Shown: piece after piece, positions 1 through 9,600 of the stretch
How the letters are laid out: each line of letters begins with the position of its first letter
Numbering within the stretch: position 1 is the first letter of the stretch
DNA from: Coleofasciculus sp. FACHB-T130
GTDB lineage: Bacteria > Cyanobacteriota > Cyanobacteriia > Cyanobacteriales > FACHB-T130
Length of the DNA: 64,000 bases
Direction of reading: 5' to 3'
Assembly: GCF_014695375.1 (NCBI RefSeq)
Contig: NZ_JACJOG010000051.1
Span: forward strand, 1 to 64,000
Translations under genes and position numbers: made by a program
Notes under the pieces: generated by a model
What the model was told of the DNA's origin: nothing
The model's database searches: none
Seen by the model: the letters and a program-made list of their open reading frames with translations, nothing else

Positions 1-90
1 AGCAAGGATTATGAACTACTGCCAGAGGTCAGTGAGGCAATGATTTATGGAGCTATGGTACGACTGATGCTCAGCCGTCTCACTTCTTAG
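1..90 (+). CDS. C-terminal tail of an IS5-type transposase (partial)
   Basis: Frame 1 is open from the first base to a TAG at 88-90 and gives 29 residues. The peptide has the pattern typical of the last helix of IS5/IS4-superfamily DDE transposases: SKDYE, then SEAMIY, then RLMLSRL at the very end. The catalytic domain lies outside the window, so whether the element is intact cannot be seen. No terminal inverted repeat could be assigned downstream because the other end is missing. Family assignment rests on this short signature only. Confidence 0.6.
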   Translation, partial: SKDYELLPEVSEAMIYGAMVRLMLSRLTS

Positions 91-611
91 TCTCAACTTT
101 ATAAATCAGCTCTGAGGATTTCATCAACCAATTCTCCTAAATTAGGGAATGCCCAACATCTTAGCATCAGAACTAAAGATGTCTATCCGCTCATTTTTAT
201 CTGGATAAAGTAGAGGATGCACGCTTGCGATCGCGCGGTTCTAGTTCGGTTTAAATCTTGCAGCGAGAGATTAAAAATTGCGAACCGCCACAATTCGGCG
301 CTATCGGGATTACTCTCAAATAATTTAGCTTCCGTTAGATAGTCAGAAGCCGAGTTGACTTCCAAAATGGGTCTATACAAGCGAAATGATTTAACAATAT
401 AAATTTTGAAATTATTCCTAATCTAATGATTGCCGATTTTATTTTTAGGAATATAAAATCAGTCGTTGCTTCGCAGGCGACGCCGAGAAAGCGAAGGAAC
501 AGAAATAGATGAATTCACGACGGATCTAAATCTTTTGACGATTCAGGTTGAAGAAGCGCGATCGCTGAAATTCTCTCTTTTTGCATACGCCTTTTGGCAG
601 GTAAGTATGCT

Positions 612-641
612 AAAAAAAACCAGCCACTCGCGGCGACTGGT
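612..641 (-). terminator. Rho-independent terminator, minus strand
   Basis: Read on the minus strand, ACCAGTCGC pairs with GTGGCTGGT (nine pairs, two of them G-T) around the loop CGCGA and is followed directly by eight T. It lies about 190 nt after the stop of the M48-like gene, so it may end that transcript or a separate small RNA. Confidence 0.8.
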
Positions 642-749
642 CAAGCTTGCTGTGTTGGGAGGAGGAAAACCTGATGCCAAGACGAAAAAGCTATGCAATT
701 ATCCCGTAGATAGCCAACCTGCGTCTCGATACACTAAGTCGTCCCTTGT
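612..749 (-). ncRNA. Candidate small RNA with a CU-rich anti-Shine-Dalgarno segment
   Basis: The minus-strand segment ending at the terminator 612-641 has a single-stranded-looking TTTTCCTCCTCCC stretch (658-670) just before the terminator stem. A weak promoter-like pair, TTGCAG and TTACAT spaced by 17 bases (756-784), would start an RNA near 749. Unpaired CCUCCU stretches are known in many bacterial regulatory RNAs. The same bases could simply be the 3' untranslated region of the M48-like mRNA. The 5' end is a guess. Confidence 0.25.
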
Positions 750-828
750 TAAGGAATGTAACACATTTTTTTCAAAAGCTGCAATATTTATTTACAAACA
801 GTCATTTGTGCGTGTGCCAACTTGTGCA

Positions 829-3504
829 TTAAATGCCGAACAAAATAATGTAAGTTCCCCAAGCCGCAGCTAAACAGGCAATAATCGTTGACCAGATAGG
901 GTGCCGACTGAGACTGGTAATGCCGCCTTGGGTTCGTAGGGTTTCTAAGTCAATCCAGGGAGTCGCGCCTCGCCGAAACCATCCAGTTGCAGTGACTTGC
1001 CGATTTACGAAGTCGCTGGGACGAGTGGACAAGGGTAAAAGATTACCAATAGAACCCAGTTGAGAGCAATAATGTAACTTAACCAAGCCGGTGTCGGTTT
1101 GTAGGATTAAATCCTGTCCCAGCCAGTTGCTAATCCCTTGACGCCCCAAGAGTTTTCCTTGCAGACGCACCGGCTGACTATCGACAGGTAAAGCATCGAT
1201 TCGAGTCGATAAATCGGATAGGTTGGGGTTCGTTTGCAGAGTGGAAGCTTTGATATCTGGAAAGAAGGAATTGATCCGCAAAAAGGTGCCAATGCTAAAA
1301 CCTATCGGCAGACAACCGACAAGGATCGTCCAGTAATCGTCGAGTATCCATGCAAGTTGCCGGATTCCCAGCCAGCTGCCAATCCACCCCAACAGCCAGA
1401 ACAAGCACCCCAAGGCTAAACCAGACAAAATGCCAAAGAAGGGGGCACCTTGTAACCAAAGTTTTGACTTTTTAGTTTTAAGCGAAGATGCTCGAATCCG
1501 CTGTTCGGACATTTGAGTGAAGTCAAGTTCTGTCTCTAGCTTCCAGTGGCGGGCGTAGAGGCATAACAAGTACAGGCGATCGCCCATTAAAGGATGACTA
1601 TTGTTGATGACCATCCACTGCCGATGGGGGTTGAGGTAGCCCCATTGCAACAGGGATTCCCAAGGTGTCTGGGAGGGAAAGCTGCCCAAGCTGATGGCTT
1701 GCCGATATCCCACTGGCGTCAGTGAATCAAAGCCTTCCAAAAGCCAGCGGGTAGACTGGTGTTTTTGGATATCAGCAGCAATGCCACGGGTAACTTTCAA
1801 TAAAGCGCGGGAGAAGGCATTTGGGTTGCCAGTGATATCTGCCGCTATGCGATCGCTATAGATAATTCGCAGCCGCGACAGCCACAAACCGATAAAGCAA
1901 ACTAGCCAAAATAAGCCGTAACTCAAAGCCGAAACAACCACCGCTGGAATCTTTAGCAGGGGGCTTTGTAAGCGGTCTCCCCACTGCGCGACTTGTCGGT
2001 ACAAGGTGTAAGGAATCTGGGCGATGAGCATGATGAGGGACATCACTGCCAAATTCAATCCCAACGGTAAACAAGCCAGGGCAATCCACCAACAAGTCCA
2101 AGCCCAGTCTGAGTTCCTCAACAGGCTAAAAAAGCCTCCAATCAGGAACATTATGGTTGCCATCACCAAACCGACCAACTTGTTTTGGACAATGTGCCCC
2201 AACTCGCTGGCATAGACTGTGGCGATTTCATCCTCTGCCAGTTGATCTAAGAGTCCTTGACTGACCACAATTCGGGCAGTGCGAGGCAGATTTCCATAAG
2301 TGAGTGCGACTGGGGCGCTGATGGGTAAGATCCGCAAAGTCGGCACGGGCAAACGGCGCTGTCCGCAATAGCGGGGTAGCATCTTGGCGGCTTCTGGGCT
2401 GAATTTAGACAGCGCTGACAGCGACAGCGGTTGCATCTTCTCAAATTGCTTGAGGAAGAAGTCTAGTAGCAAGGGAGACAGACACGCTAGCAGCACCAAC
2501 ACGGTCACGATAGGCCAAGTCGGGTCTTCGTAAAAAGCTGGGATAGGCTGCAAAAATGGCAGGTTGATGAGGAAGTTGTTCGTCGTCGTCATCAAGAACT
2601 GCACGAAAACGCGAATTACCCAGAAAAGCGCGATCGCAGTCCCTGCTTGAAGCAACCACAGACGTTCTGGTTTCACTGCTGGCATTGCTCGCCATCCTTT
2701 GGCGCGTCCTGCTTGACGCCAGCCAATAATACTGGTCGATTCTAGAATTTTCTCATCTGTTGGCGTCTCAGATGGCGTCTCAGATGGCGTCTCAGATGGC
2801 GTCTCAGAAATGGCCCCTGTGTCTGCTGCTGTATCTGGCGCAATCGGTGCTTCTATCGGGGCGGCTACTTCTGCCTCTAGGTTGCTTTCCGCTTCTTTCC
2901 CTTTGCCCTGTACTAAGGGTGAGTTGGAGGGTGTTACCTTTTGTACTGGCTTAGTGCTGTTCGCCCTGACGCTTTCAGAGGCAGGTTGAGCGGCTTTTGC
3001 CCCCTGTGCGGGTGAAGTGGCAGGCGTTTGCAAGGGGACAAACCCGGTCGCGTCTAGAGCAGGCGACACGGATGGCTGAGGCTTTTGAGGCGGTTGGTCT
3101 AAGGGAATAAATCCGGTGACATCTGACGCAGGCGCAGCCCCTTGTGCGGGTGAAGTGGCAGGTGTTTGTAAGGGGACAAACCCGGTCGCCTCCGACGTTG
3201 GTGGAGGGGAAGGCGTTTTTTGAAGTTGAGGATAACGATTGACCAAATTAGCCAAATTCCGCTCTCCCCAGTCCTTCACCTTGGGATATTTGCTTTGACT
3301 GAGGGTTTGACAAAGCGCGATCGCTTTGTCGATTTCGCCAGTGCGTTCATAGGCAACCACCAGCCCCATCTGAGCGCGAAGGACTGTCTTTTGACTCAAC
3401 TCAAACTCGCAAACGCCTTCTAGGTGGGCGATCGCATCTGGATAATTTCCCTGTTTCAGGGCTGCTAGACCAGCTTCCAGAGAGGGATTAGGAACAGAAG
3501 CCAT
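829..3504 (-). CDS. Multi-pass membrane protein of M48 peptidase type, catalytic residues missing
   Basis: The 891-residue protein has an N-terminal TPR-like helical region (1-95), a Pro/Thr-rich linker with repeated TGFVPL motifs and a PSET array (about 100-265), hydrophobic segments around 285-345, and an HtpX/Ste24-like M48 domain. The M48 zinc motif HELGH appears as SELGH (Ser433 to His437), and the second motif ExxAD appears as IIYSD (Ile547, Asp551), so two of three expected zinc ligands are gone. Further hydrophobic segments (about 455-535 and 690-760) follow, then a domain of unknown role. M48 enzymes cleave membrane proteins; this copy is more likely a pseudoprotease or scaffold, which is inference. 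Confidence 0.75.
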   Translation of the reverse strand: MASVPNPSLEAGLAALKQGNYPDAIAHLEGVCEFELSQKTVLRAQMGLVVAYERTGEIDKAIALCQTLSQSKYPKVKDWGERNLANLVNRYPQLQKTPSPPPTSEATGFVPLQTPATSPAQGAAPASDVTGFIPLDQPPQKPQPSVSPALDATGFVPLQTPATSPAQGAKAAQPASESVRANSTKPVQKVTPSNSPLVQGKGKEAESNLEAEVAAPIEAPIAPDTAADTGAISETPSETPSETPSETPTDEKILESTSIIGWRQAGRAKGWRAMPAVKPERLWLLQAGTAIALFWVIRVFVQFLMTTTNNFLINLPFLQPIPAFYEDPTWPIVTVLVLLACLSPLLLDFFLKQFEKMQPLSLSALSKFSPEAAKMLPRYCGQRRLPVPTLRILPISAPVALTYGNLPRTARIVVSQGLLDQLAEDEIATVYASELGHIVQNKLVGLVMATIMFLIGGFFSLLRNSDWAWTCWWIALACLPLGLNLAVMSLIMLIAQIPYTLYRQVAQWGDRLQSPLLKIPAVVVSALSYGLFWLVCFIGLWLSRLRIIYSDRIAADITGNPNAFSRALLKVTRGIAADIQKHQSTRWLLEGFDSLTPVGYRQAISLGSFPSQTPWESLLQWGYLNPHRQWMVINNSHPLMGDRLYLLCLYARHWKLETELDFTQMSEQRIRASSLKTKKSKLWLQGAPFFGILSGLALGCLFWLLGWIGSWLGIRQLAWILDDYWTILVGCLPIGFSIGTFLRINSFFPDIKASTLQTNPNLSDLSTRIDALPVDSQPVRLQGKLLGRQGISNWLGQDLILQTDTGLVKLHYCSQLGSIGNLLPLSTRPSDFVNRQVTATGWFRRGATPWIDLETLRTQGGITSLSRHPIWSTIIACLAAAWGTYIILFGI
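2759..2812 (-). repeat. 12-bp tandem repeat coding PSET
   Basis: Four near-identical 12-base units (core gatggcgtctca on the plus strand) encode the repeated Ser-Glu-Thr-Pro tetrapeptide in the linker of the M48-like protein. Unit length keeps the frame, so copy number can change without breaking the gene. Confidence 0.8.
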
Positions 3505-3606
3505 AAAAATTCAACAGCACTCGGCTTCCTTCCAAGATACCCTCACTTCAGCGATCGCCTATCATTCAGCCAATTTTGAATTTTCAACCGCAGATGGCTA
3601 CCCGTT

Positions 3607-6600
3607 TCAGTTGGATTCACCAATTAAAGTAAAAGCCGCCCAGTCTCTAGGGTCGGGGTGTTGTTTCATGGTTGTTAGCATCGCTTGCCGCAATGCTTGG
3701 GAGCGATCGGGGTTGAGCTGGAGATTTTTGTAAAACTCGGTCATTAAAGAGGCTGTTGGTGCATCGGGAACCGACCACAAAGAGACAATGACACTCGGAA
3801 TACCCGCACTAATAAATGAACGTGATAAGCCAATCACTCCATCCCCGGTAATTTTTCCTCGTCCGGTGTCGCAAGCACTCAAAACGACTAATTCTGCATT
3901 AAGCTTCAGGTTTAAAATTTCAGAAGCCGTGAGTAAACCCTCATCTGAACCGGATGGAGCCAAAGCGATCGCACTGTTCAATCCCTGGATATCATCAAAT
4001 ATCCCATGTGTTGCCAGATGGATAATTCGGGCAGAAGGCAATGCTTGCGCGATCGCGGCTTTAGTCGCTTGCTTCCCTGTAATCGCCTGAGTCTTGAGCA
4101 GTTTAGCAATCTCTTTAGCTTCCTGTTCCGCCCCCGACAAGTTCGATAACTGCTCGGCGGGTTCTCCAGGTTTCAGCACCACCTTAGGCATTGTGGGATT
4201 GCCGACTATCAACGCATTCTTGCTAGAAAAAGTCCGTGTATCCCCCAAAACCCGTTTTGTGCGCTGATGGGTTAAATCCAGCATTTGAATTGAGGGAGCC
4301 GTCAGAATGGTATGTTTTTCTATCAGGTATTTACCAGAAGCATCTTGGAGAGCTGGAAATGGCGCGAGGAACAGCGCATCTTGTGGGATAAAAATCACGC
4401 GAGCATTTGGATCAACAGGTAGCTCTTCCGCAATGGGTTCAATCACCAGTTGATGGAGTTGCTGTAATCGTTTGGTCGGGCTTTCTTCCTCTATCAGTTC
4501 CGCTACAATACCGCCACCGCGCCCCCTTACCGCTATAGATTCACGGGTGTTGGCAACAAGGTCTTGTAGAGAAAGATTCTGTTTCTGCCACAGGGGCTTG
4601 AGGTCAGATGTCCGAAACGTCACTTCACCTGTAGGCTTGATAACCCAAATATAGAGTTCTGATTCCTTTGTTTGTTCTTTCCCTTGAACTTTGAAATTAT
4701 CGTAAATAATCGAATATTCAACAAGGGTTGCATTTTGTTCCTTGGCAACTTTTTTAATCAGTTCAATATTGGGCGTAGTAATGCTAAATTGCTCTTTCGG
4801 GTTAGGAGATAATCGAGAAGCCAGTAATTCCACAATAGCCCGCGCCCTGCCCCGTTCGGCAATTTCCAGTGCTTCATTAGTTTTGTTCTGAACAATTAAA
4901 ACTTCTTGTAGTAGGCGGTAAGTACGAGCTTGCCTTTCAAAGATTGACACTTTATTAGCATCATCTAATTTAATTCGGAGATTTTCCCAAATCTCAACTG
5001 CCTTGCGTAGGTGTTGTTCGGCTTCTGTGACCTTGCCAGCTTGACGCAGAGCATTAGCAAGATTATTCAAAGCATTGGCTTCGCCTTCCTTGTCTTCCTG
5101 TTGCCGTGCTTTTTCTAAACTCTGTTGATGTAAGTCAATTGCCTTTGCCGCATCACCAAGGGTTAAGTAAATATTTCCCAAACCTGCCAGGGCTTCAATT
5201 GGGTTAAATTCTTCTGCTTCTTTATAAAATTGAAGGGCTTTGTTATAGTCACCCAAGGCCTGGTAAATTCTTGCCAAATTGACTTTATCTTCTGCTATGC
5301 CAGAAGTGTTTTTCTCTGCTTGGTCGATGGCTAATGCTTGCAAATAATCTTTAATTGCCTTGTCAGAGTTGCCTTGGGAGTTGTAAGCATTGCCTCGACC
5401 TCTGATAACTTCTGCTTTGCTTTGTTGGTCTTGGTTCTGCTCTAAGATTTTTAAGGCATCGTTGTAATACTGAATTGCTTTGTTATAGTCAGCTAAGGAA
5501 TTATAAACACTGCCCAGATTTGAGAGATTTTTAACCTGGATTTTGAGGTAATTAAATTCTTTAGCGATTTCCGATGCCTGGGAGTAGGATGCGATCGCAT
5601 TGGTATAGTCACTCAGGCAATAATAAGCATTGCCCAATTTTTCCAGCATTAAACTTTCATTTTCGTGGTCTGCGATTTCCCGATAGATTTTTAATGCTGT
5701 TTGCCAAGGCTGAAACGCTGCTGAACAATTGGGGGCGTAGAATTCTAAGTCTCGCAGTCTATCTGCTTCTAATTGTGGAGTCGTAGCAATTTTTAATAGC
5801 GGCTCCAAAATGGCAATTTGCTTGCCAGACAAGTTCCATATACGGGCAGTACCATCATCGGATGCGGTAACAATCAGCTTTCTATCAGGGTTAAAGTTGA
5901 CACTATTGACCCTATCTAAATGCCCTTTGAGTTCAACAAACAGCTTATCTTCTGTGTCCCATATACGGGCAGTAGCATCAAGATGCGTGGTGATTATAAA
6001 CTTTCCATCCGGGCTGAAACTACTAGTCCCCCTGATAGAAGTTTCATACCCTTGAAGTTCTTTTAGTAACTTCCCTGAAGTATCCCATACTCGGGTAATA
6101 CCATCAGTAGATGCAGTGACAATTAGTTGACCATCCGGGCTAAAGTTAGCATTGATAACGATGCCTTGAGCTGCTTTAAGTTCTGCTAACAGGTTGCCTG
6201 AGATATCCCACACACGAGCAGTGGCGTCATAAGAAGCAGTAACAATCAGCTTGCTGTTCGGGCTAAAGCTAGCACTTGTGACGTAATCTTGATGCCCTTG
6301 AAGTTCTGCTAGCAGCTTACCTGAGGTATCCCATACGCGAGCCGTTTTGTCATCAGATGCGGTGACAATCAGCTTACCGTCTGGACTAAATCTGGCACTG
6401 TTGACTCTGCCTTGATGCCCTTTTAGTTCAACGAACAACTCACCAGAAGTATTCCACACACGAGCTGTTCTGTCCAAAGAGGCAGTGACAATCAACTTTC
6501 CGTTTGGACTGAAACTAGCGCTATGGACTATGCTATTGTGAGCTAGAAATTGGGTGAGCAACTTACCTGATTTATCCCAGAGACGGACGATGCCGTTTTT

Positions 6601-9600
6601 ATATGCACTGACAATCAACTTTCCGTCAGAGCTAAAGCTGGCATTGTTGACTTGGTTATTCTGATATGAAAACTCAGTCAGCACCTGACCTGACGTATCC
6701 CAAAGATTGGCAATGCCGTCATCAGATGCCGTAACAATCCTTTTCCCGTCCGAACTAAAGCTGGCGCTCCAGACTGGGCGATTATGCCTAGTAAGTTCTG
6801 CCAATAACTTACCCGACAAATCCCACACACGAGCAGTACCATCAAAAGATGCGGTGACAATACGTTGTCCATCTGGGCTGAAACGTGTCTTCCATACTTG
6901 TTTCTGATGCCCTTTGAGTTCTGCTAGCAACTTGCCAGAAATATTCCACACATGGGCAGTGCCGTCAAACGATGCAGTGACAATATGCCGTCCATCCGAG
7001 CTGAAATTAGCGCTGACAACATAGTTATGAGCTTGGAGTACTGTTAATAGTTTCCCAGAAACGTCCCATACACGAGCGGTACCATCACCGGATATCGTAA
7101 TAATACGTTGACTATCTGGGCTAAAACTAGCACTTGAGAAAAGTCCAACAAAACGGTTACTGCTTACAAGAGTTTGGCTTCCTTGCAGTATCGCCAGTAG
7201 CTTCCCAGAAGCATCCCATAACCGAGTAGTACCATCCAAAGATGCAGTAACAATCAGCTTTCCGTCTGGACTAAAAGTAGCACTGTTGACAGCATCTTTA
7301 TGGCCTTGGAGTAGGGTTAGTAATTTGCCAGACACATCCCATACACCAGCAGTACCATCATAAGAAGCAGTGACTACCCGCTTACCGTCTGGACTAAAAT
7401 TGGCAGTTTGGACATTCTTATAATGACCTTGCAGTACAGCAAGCAGATTACCAGAAGCGCTCCAAATACGAGCAGTGCCGTCTGAAGAAGCGGTGACAAT
7501 CTGTTGACCATTTGGGCTGAAATTAGCATCTTGAACAGTATCGTTATGACCTGTGAGTATTGATAGCAACTTGCCAGAGGTCTGCCATACACGAGCAATA
7601 CCGTCACTTTCTACGGCAACCATCCGTTGTCCATCTGGACTGAAATTTGCAAAAAAGGAAATGGGCTTGGAAAAGCTGCGCCGAGGTTTCGCTTTATGTA
7701 AAGAAGGGGTTTGAAACAATCTCAGCAGTGATAGCTTTTTGCTAGATACATTCCACACACGAGCCGTACCTTCAGCAGATGCAGTAATAATATATTGTCC
7801 ATCTGGGCTAAAACTAGAATCATTGACAGAAAACTTATGCCCTTGGAGTGCAGCTAGCAATTTGCCAGAAACGTCCCATACACGAGCAGTACTATCAACG
7901 GAGGCGGTGACGATACGCTGTCCATCTGGACTGAAACTAGCTTTCCAGACTTTTGCCTCATGCCCTTGGAGTACAGCTAGCAACTTGCCTGATACATCCC
8001 ACACGCGGACAGTATAGTCATCAGATGCAGTAGCAATCAATTTTCCATCCGGGCTAAAACTGGCACTGTTAACAGAACTCTGATGCCCTTGGAGTACAGC
8101 TATCAACTTGCCCGATACATCCCACACGCGGGCGGTGAAGTCCCAAGAGATTGTCACAATTAATTTGCCATTCGGGCTAAAACTGGCACTTGTGAGATTA
8201 TCCCGATGCCCTTGGAGTACAGCTAGCAACTTGCCCGATACATCCCACACGCGGGCAGTCTCATCCCAAGATGTAGTGACAATCAGTTTTCCATCCGGAC
8301 TAAAACTAGCACTAGTGACATCTCTCTTATGTCCTTTAAGTTCAGTTACCAGTTTGCCGGACAAGTTCCACACACGAGCTGTTTTATCATCAGATGCGGT
8401 AACAATCAACTTACTATCTGGACTAAAACTGGCAGTTCTAACATCATCCTGATGACCTTTAAGTTCGGCTAGCAATTTGCCCGAAGTATTCCACACACGC
8501 GCTGTTTTATCATCAGATACAGTAACAATCAGTTTTCCATCTGGGCTAAAAATAGCACTGGTGACATTGCCCTGATGTCCTTTGAGTTCAGTTATCTGCT
8601 TACCGGACAAGTCCCAGACCCTAGCGGTGTCATCTTCAGATGCAGTAACAATCAGCTTACCATCAGAGCTAAAACTCCCACTCCTGAGAGTGCCTTGATG
8701 CCCTTGCAACTCAGTTAGCAAATTACTACTCGTATCCCACACTCGCGCCCTACTATCACTAGACGCCGTAACAATCAACTTGCCATCCCGGCTCCAACTG
8801 CCGGTGTTAACACTTCCCTCATGTCCTTGCTGCATGGCAAGCAACTTACCCGATACATCCCAGACACGGGCGGTTCTATCCAGAGACGTGGTAACAATTC
8901 GCTGTCCATCCGGGCTAAAACTAGCACTGTACACACTATCCCGATGCCCTTTAAGTTCCGCCAACGGCTTACCAGACAAATCCCACACTCGTGCCGTTTT
9001 GTCATCCGATGCGGTAACAATCCGCTTTCCATCGGGGCTAAAGCTGGCACTCCAGACTGTGTCAGTATGCCCTTGCAGAGACGCGATTAATCGCGTCTCT
9101 GCGCCAGACGCATCCCAGACACGGGTAGTTTTGTCAGCAGATGCTGTGACGATACGCTTGCCATCTGGGCTAAAACTGGCACTGTAAACACTACCTGAAT
9201 GTCCTTTGATTTCTAACAACTGTTTGCCGGAAGTGTCCCACACGCGAACAGTTTTGTCAGCACCTGCGGTGACGATACGCTCTCCATCGGGACTAAAACT
9301 GGCACTATAAACATACCCTTGATGTCCAGTCAGTTCTACTAGCTGTTTGCCCGACAAATCCCACACACGGGCAGTCCCGTCAAACGATGCGGTGACAATG
9401 CGATCGCCATCGGGACTAAAATTTGCACTCCGGACACTTGCTGGATGCCCTCGTAGTTCCACTACTAGCTTGCCAGAGGTATCCCACACCCGCGCAGTAC
9501 CGTCAGTTCCGGCGGTGACAATTAGCTTGCCATCTGGGCTAAAGCTGGCACTGTTGACACTCCCCTGATGCCCTTTGAGTTCAGCTTCTTGTGCGAAGTA

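Larger units (their letters stand above)
91..828. other. Long non-coding stretch after the transposase tail
   Basis: No convincing gene is seen. Short frames at 183-380 (minus) and 466-873 (plus) have no recognisable domains and no good ribosome site; the second runs into the M48-like gene. The stretch contains one strong minus-strand terminator (612-641) and a possible small RNA, listed separately. Confidence 0.5.

Noticed and set aside
466-873. Plus-strand frame of 135 codons
   Set aside because: No domain or ribosome site, crosses the terminator hairpin and runs antisense into the M48-like gene.
5574-9568. Many open frames of 60-135 codons on both strands across the WD40 array
   Set aside because: They recur with the WD40 repeat period and repeat the same words (SHTRAVPS, PSGLKLAL), so they are shadows of the repeated coding strand.
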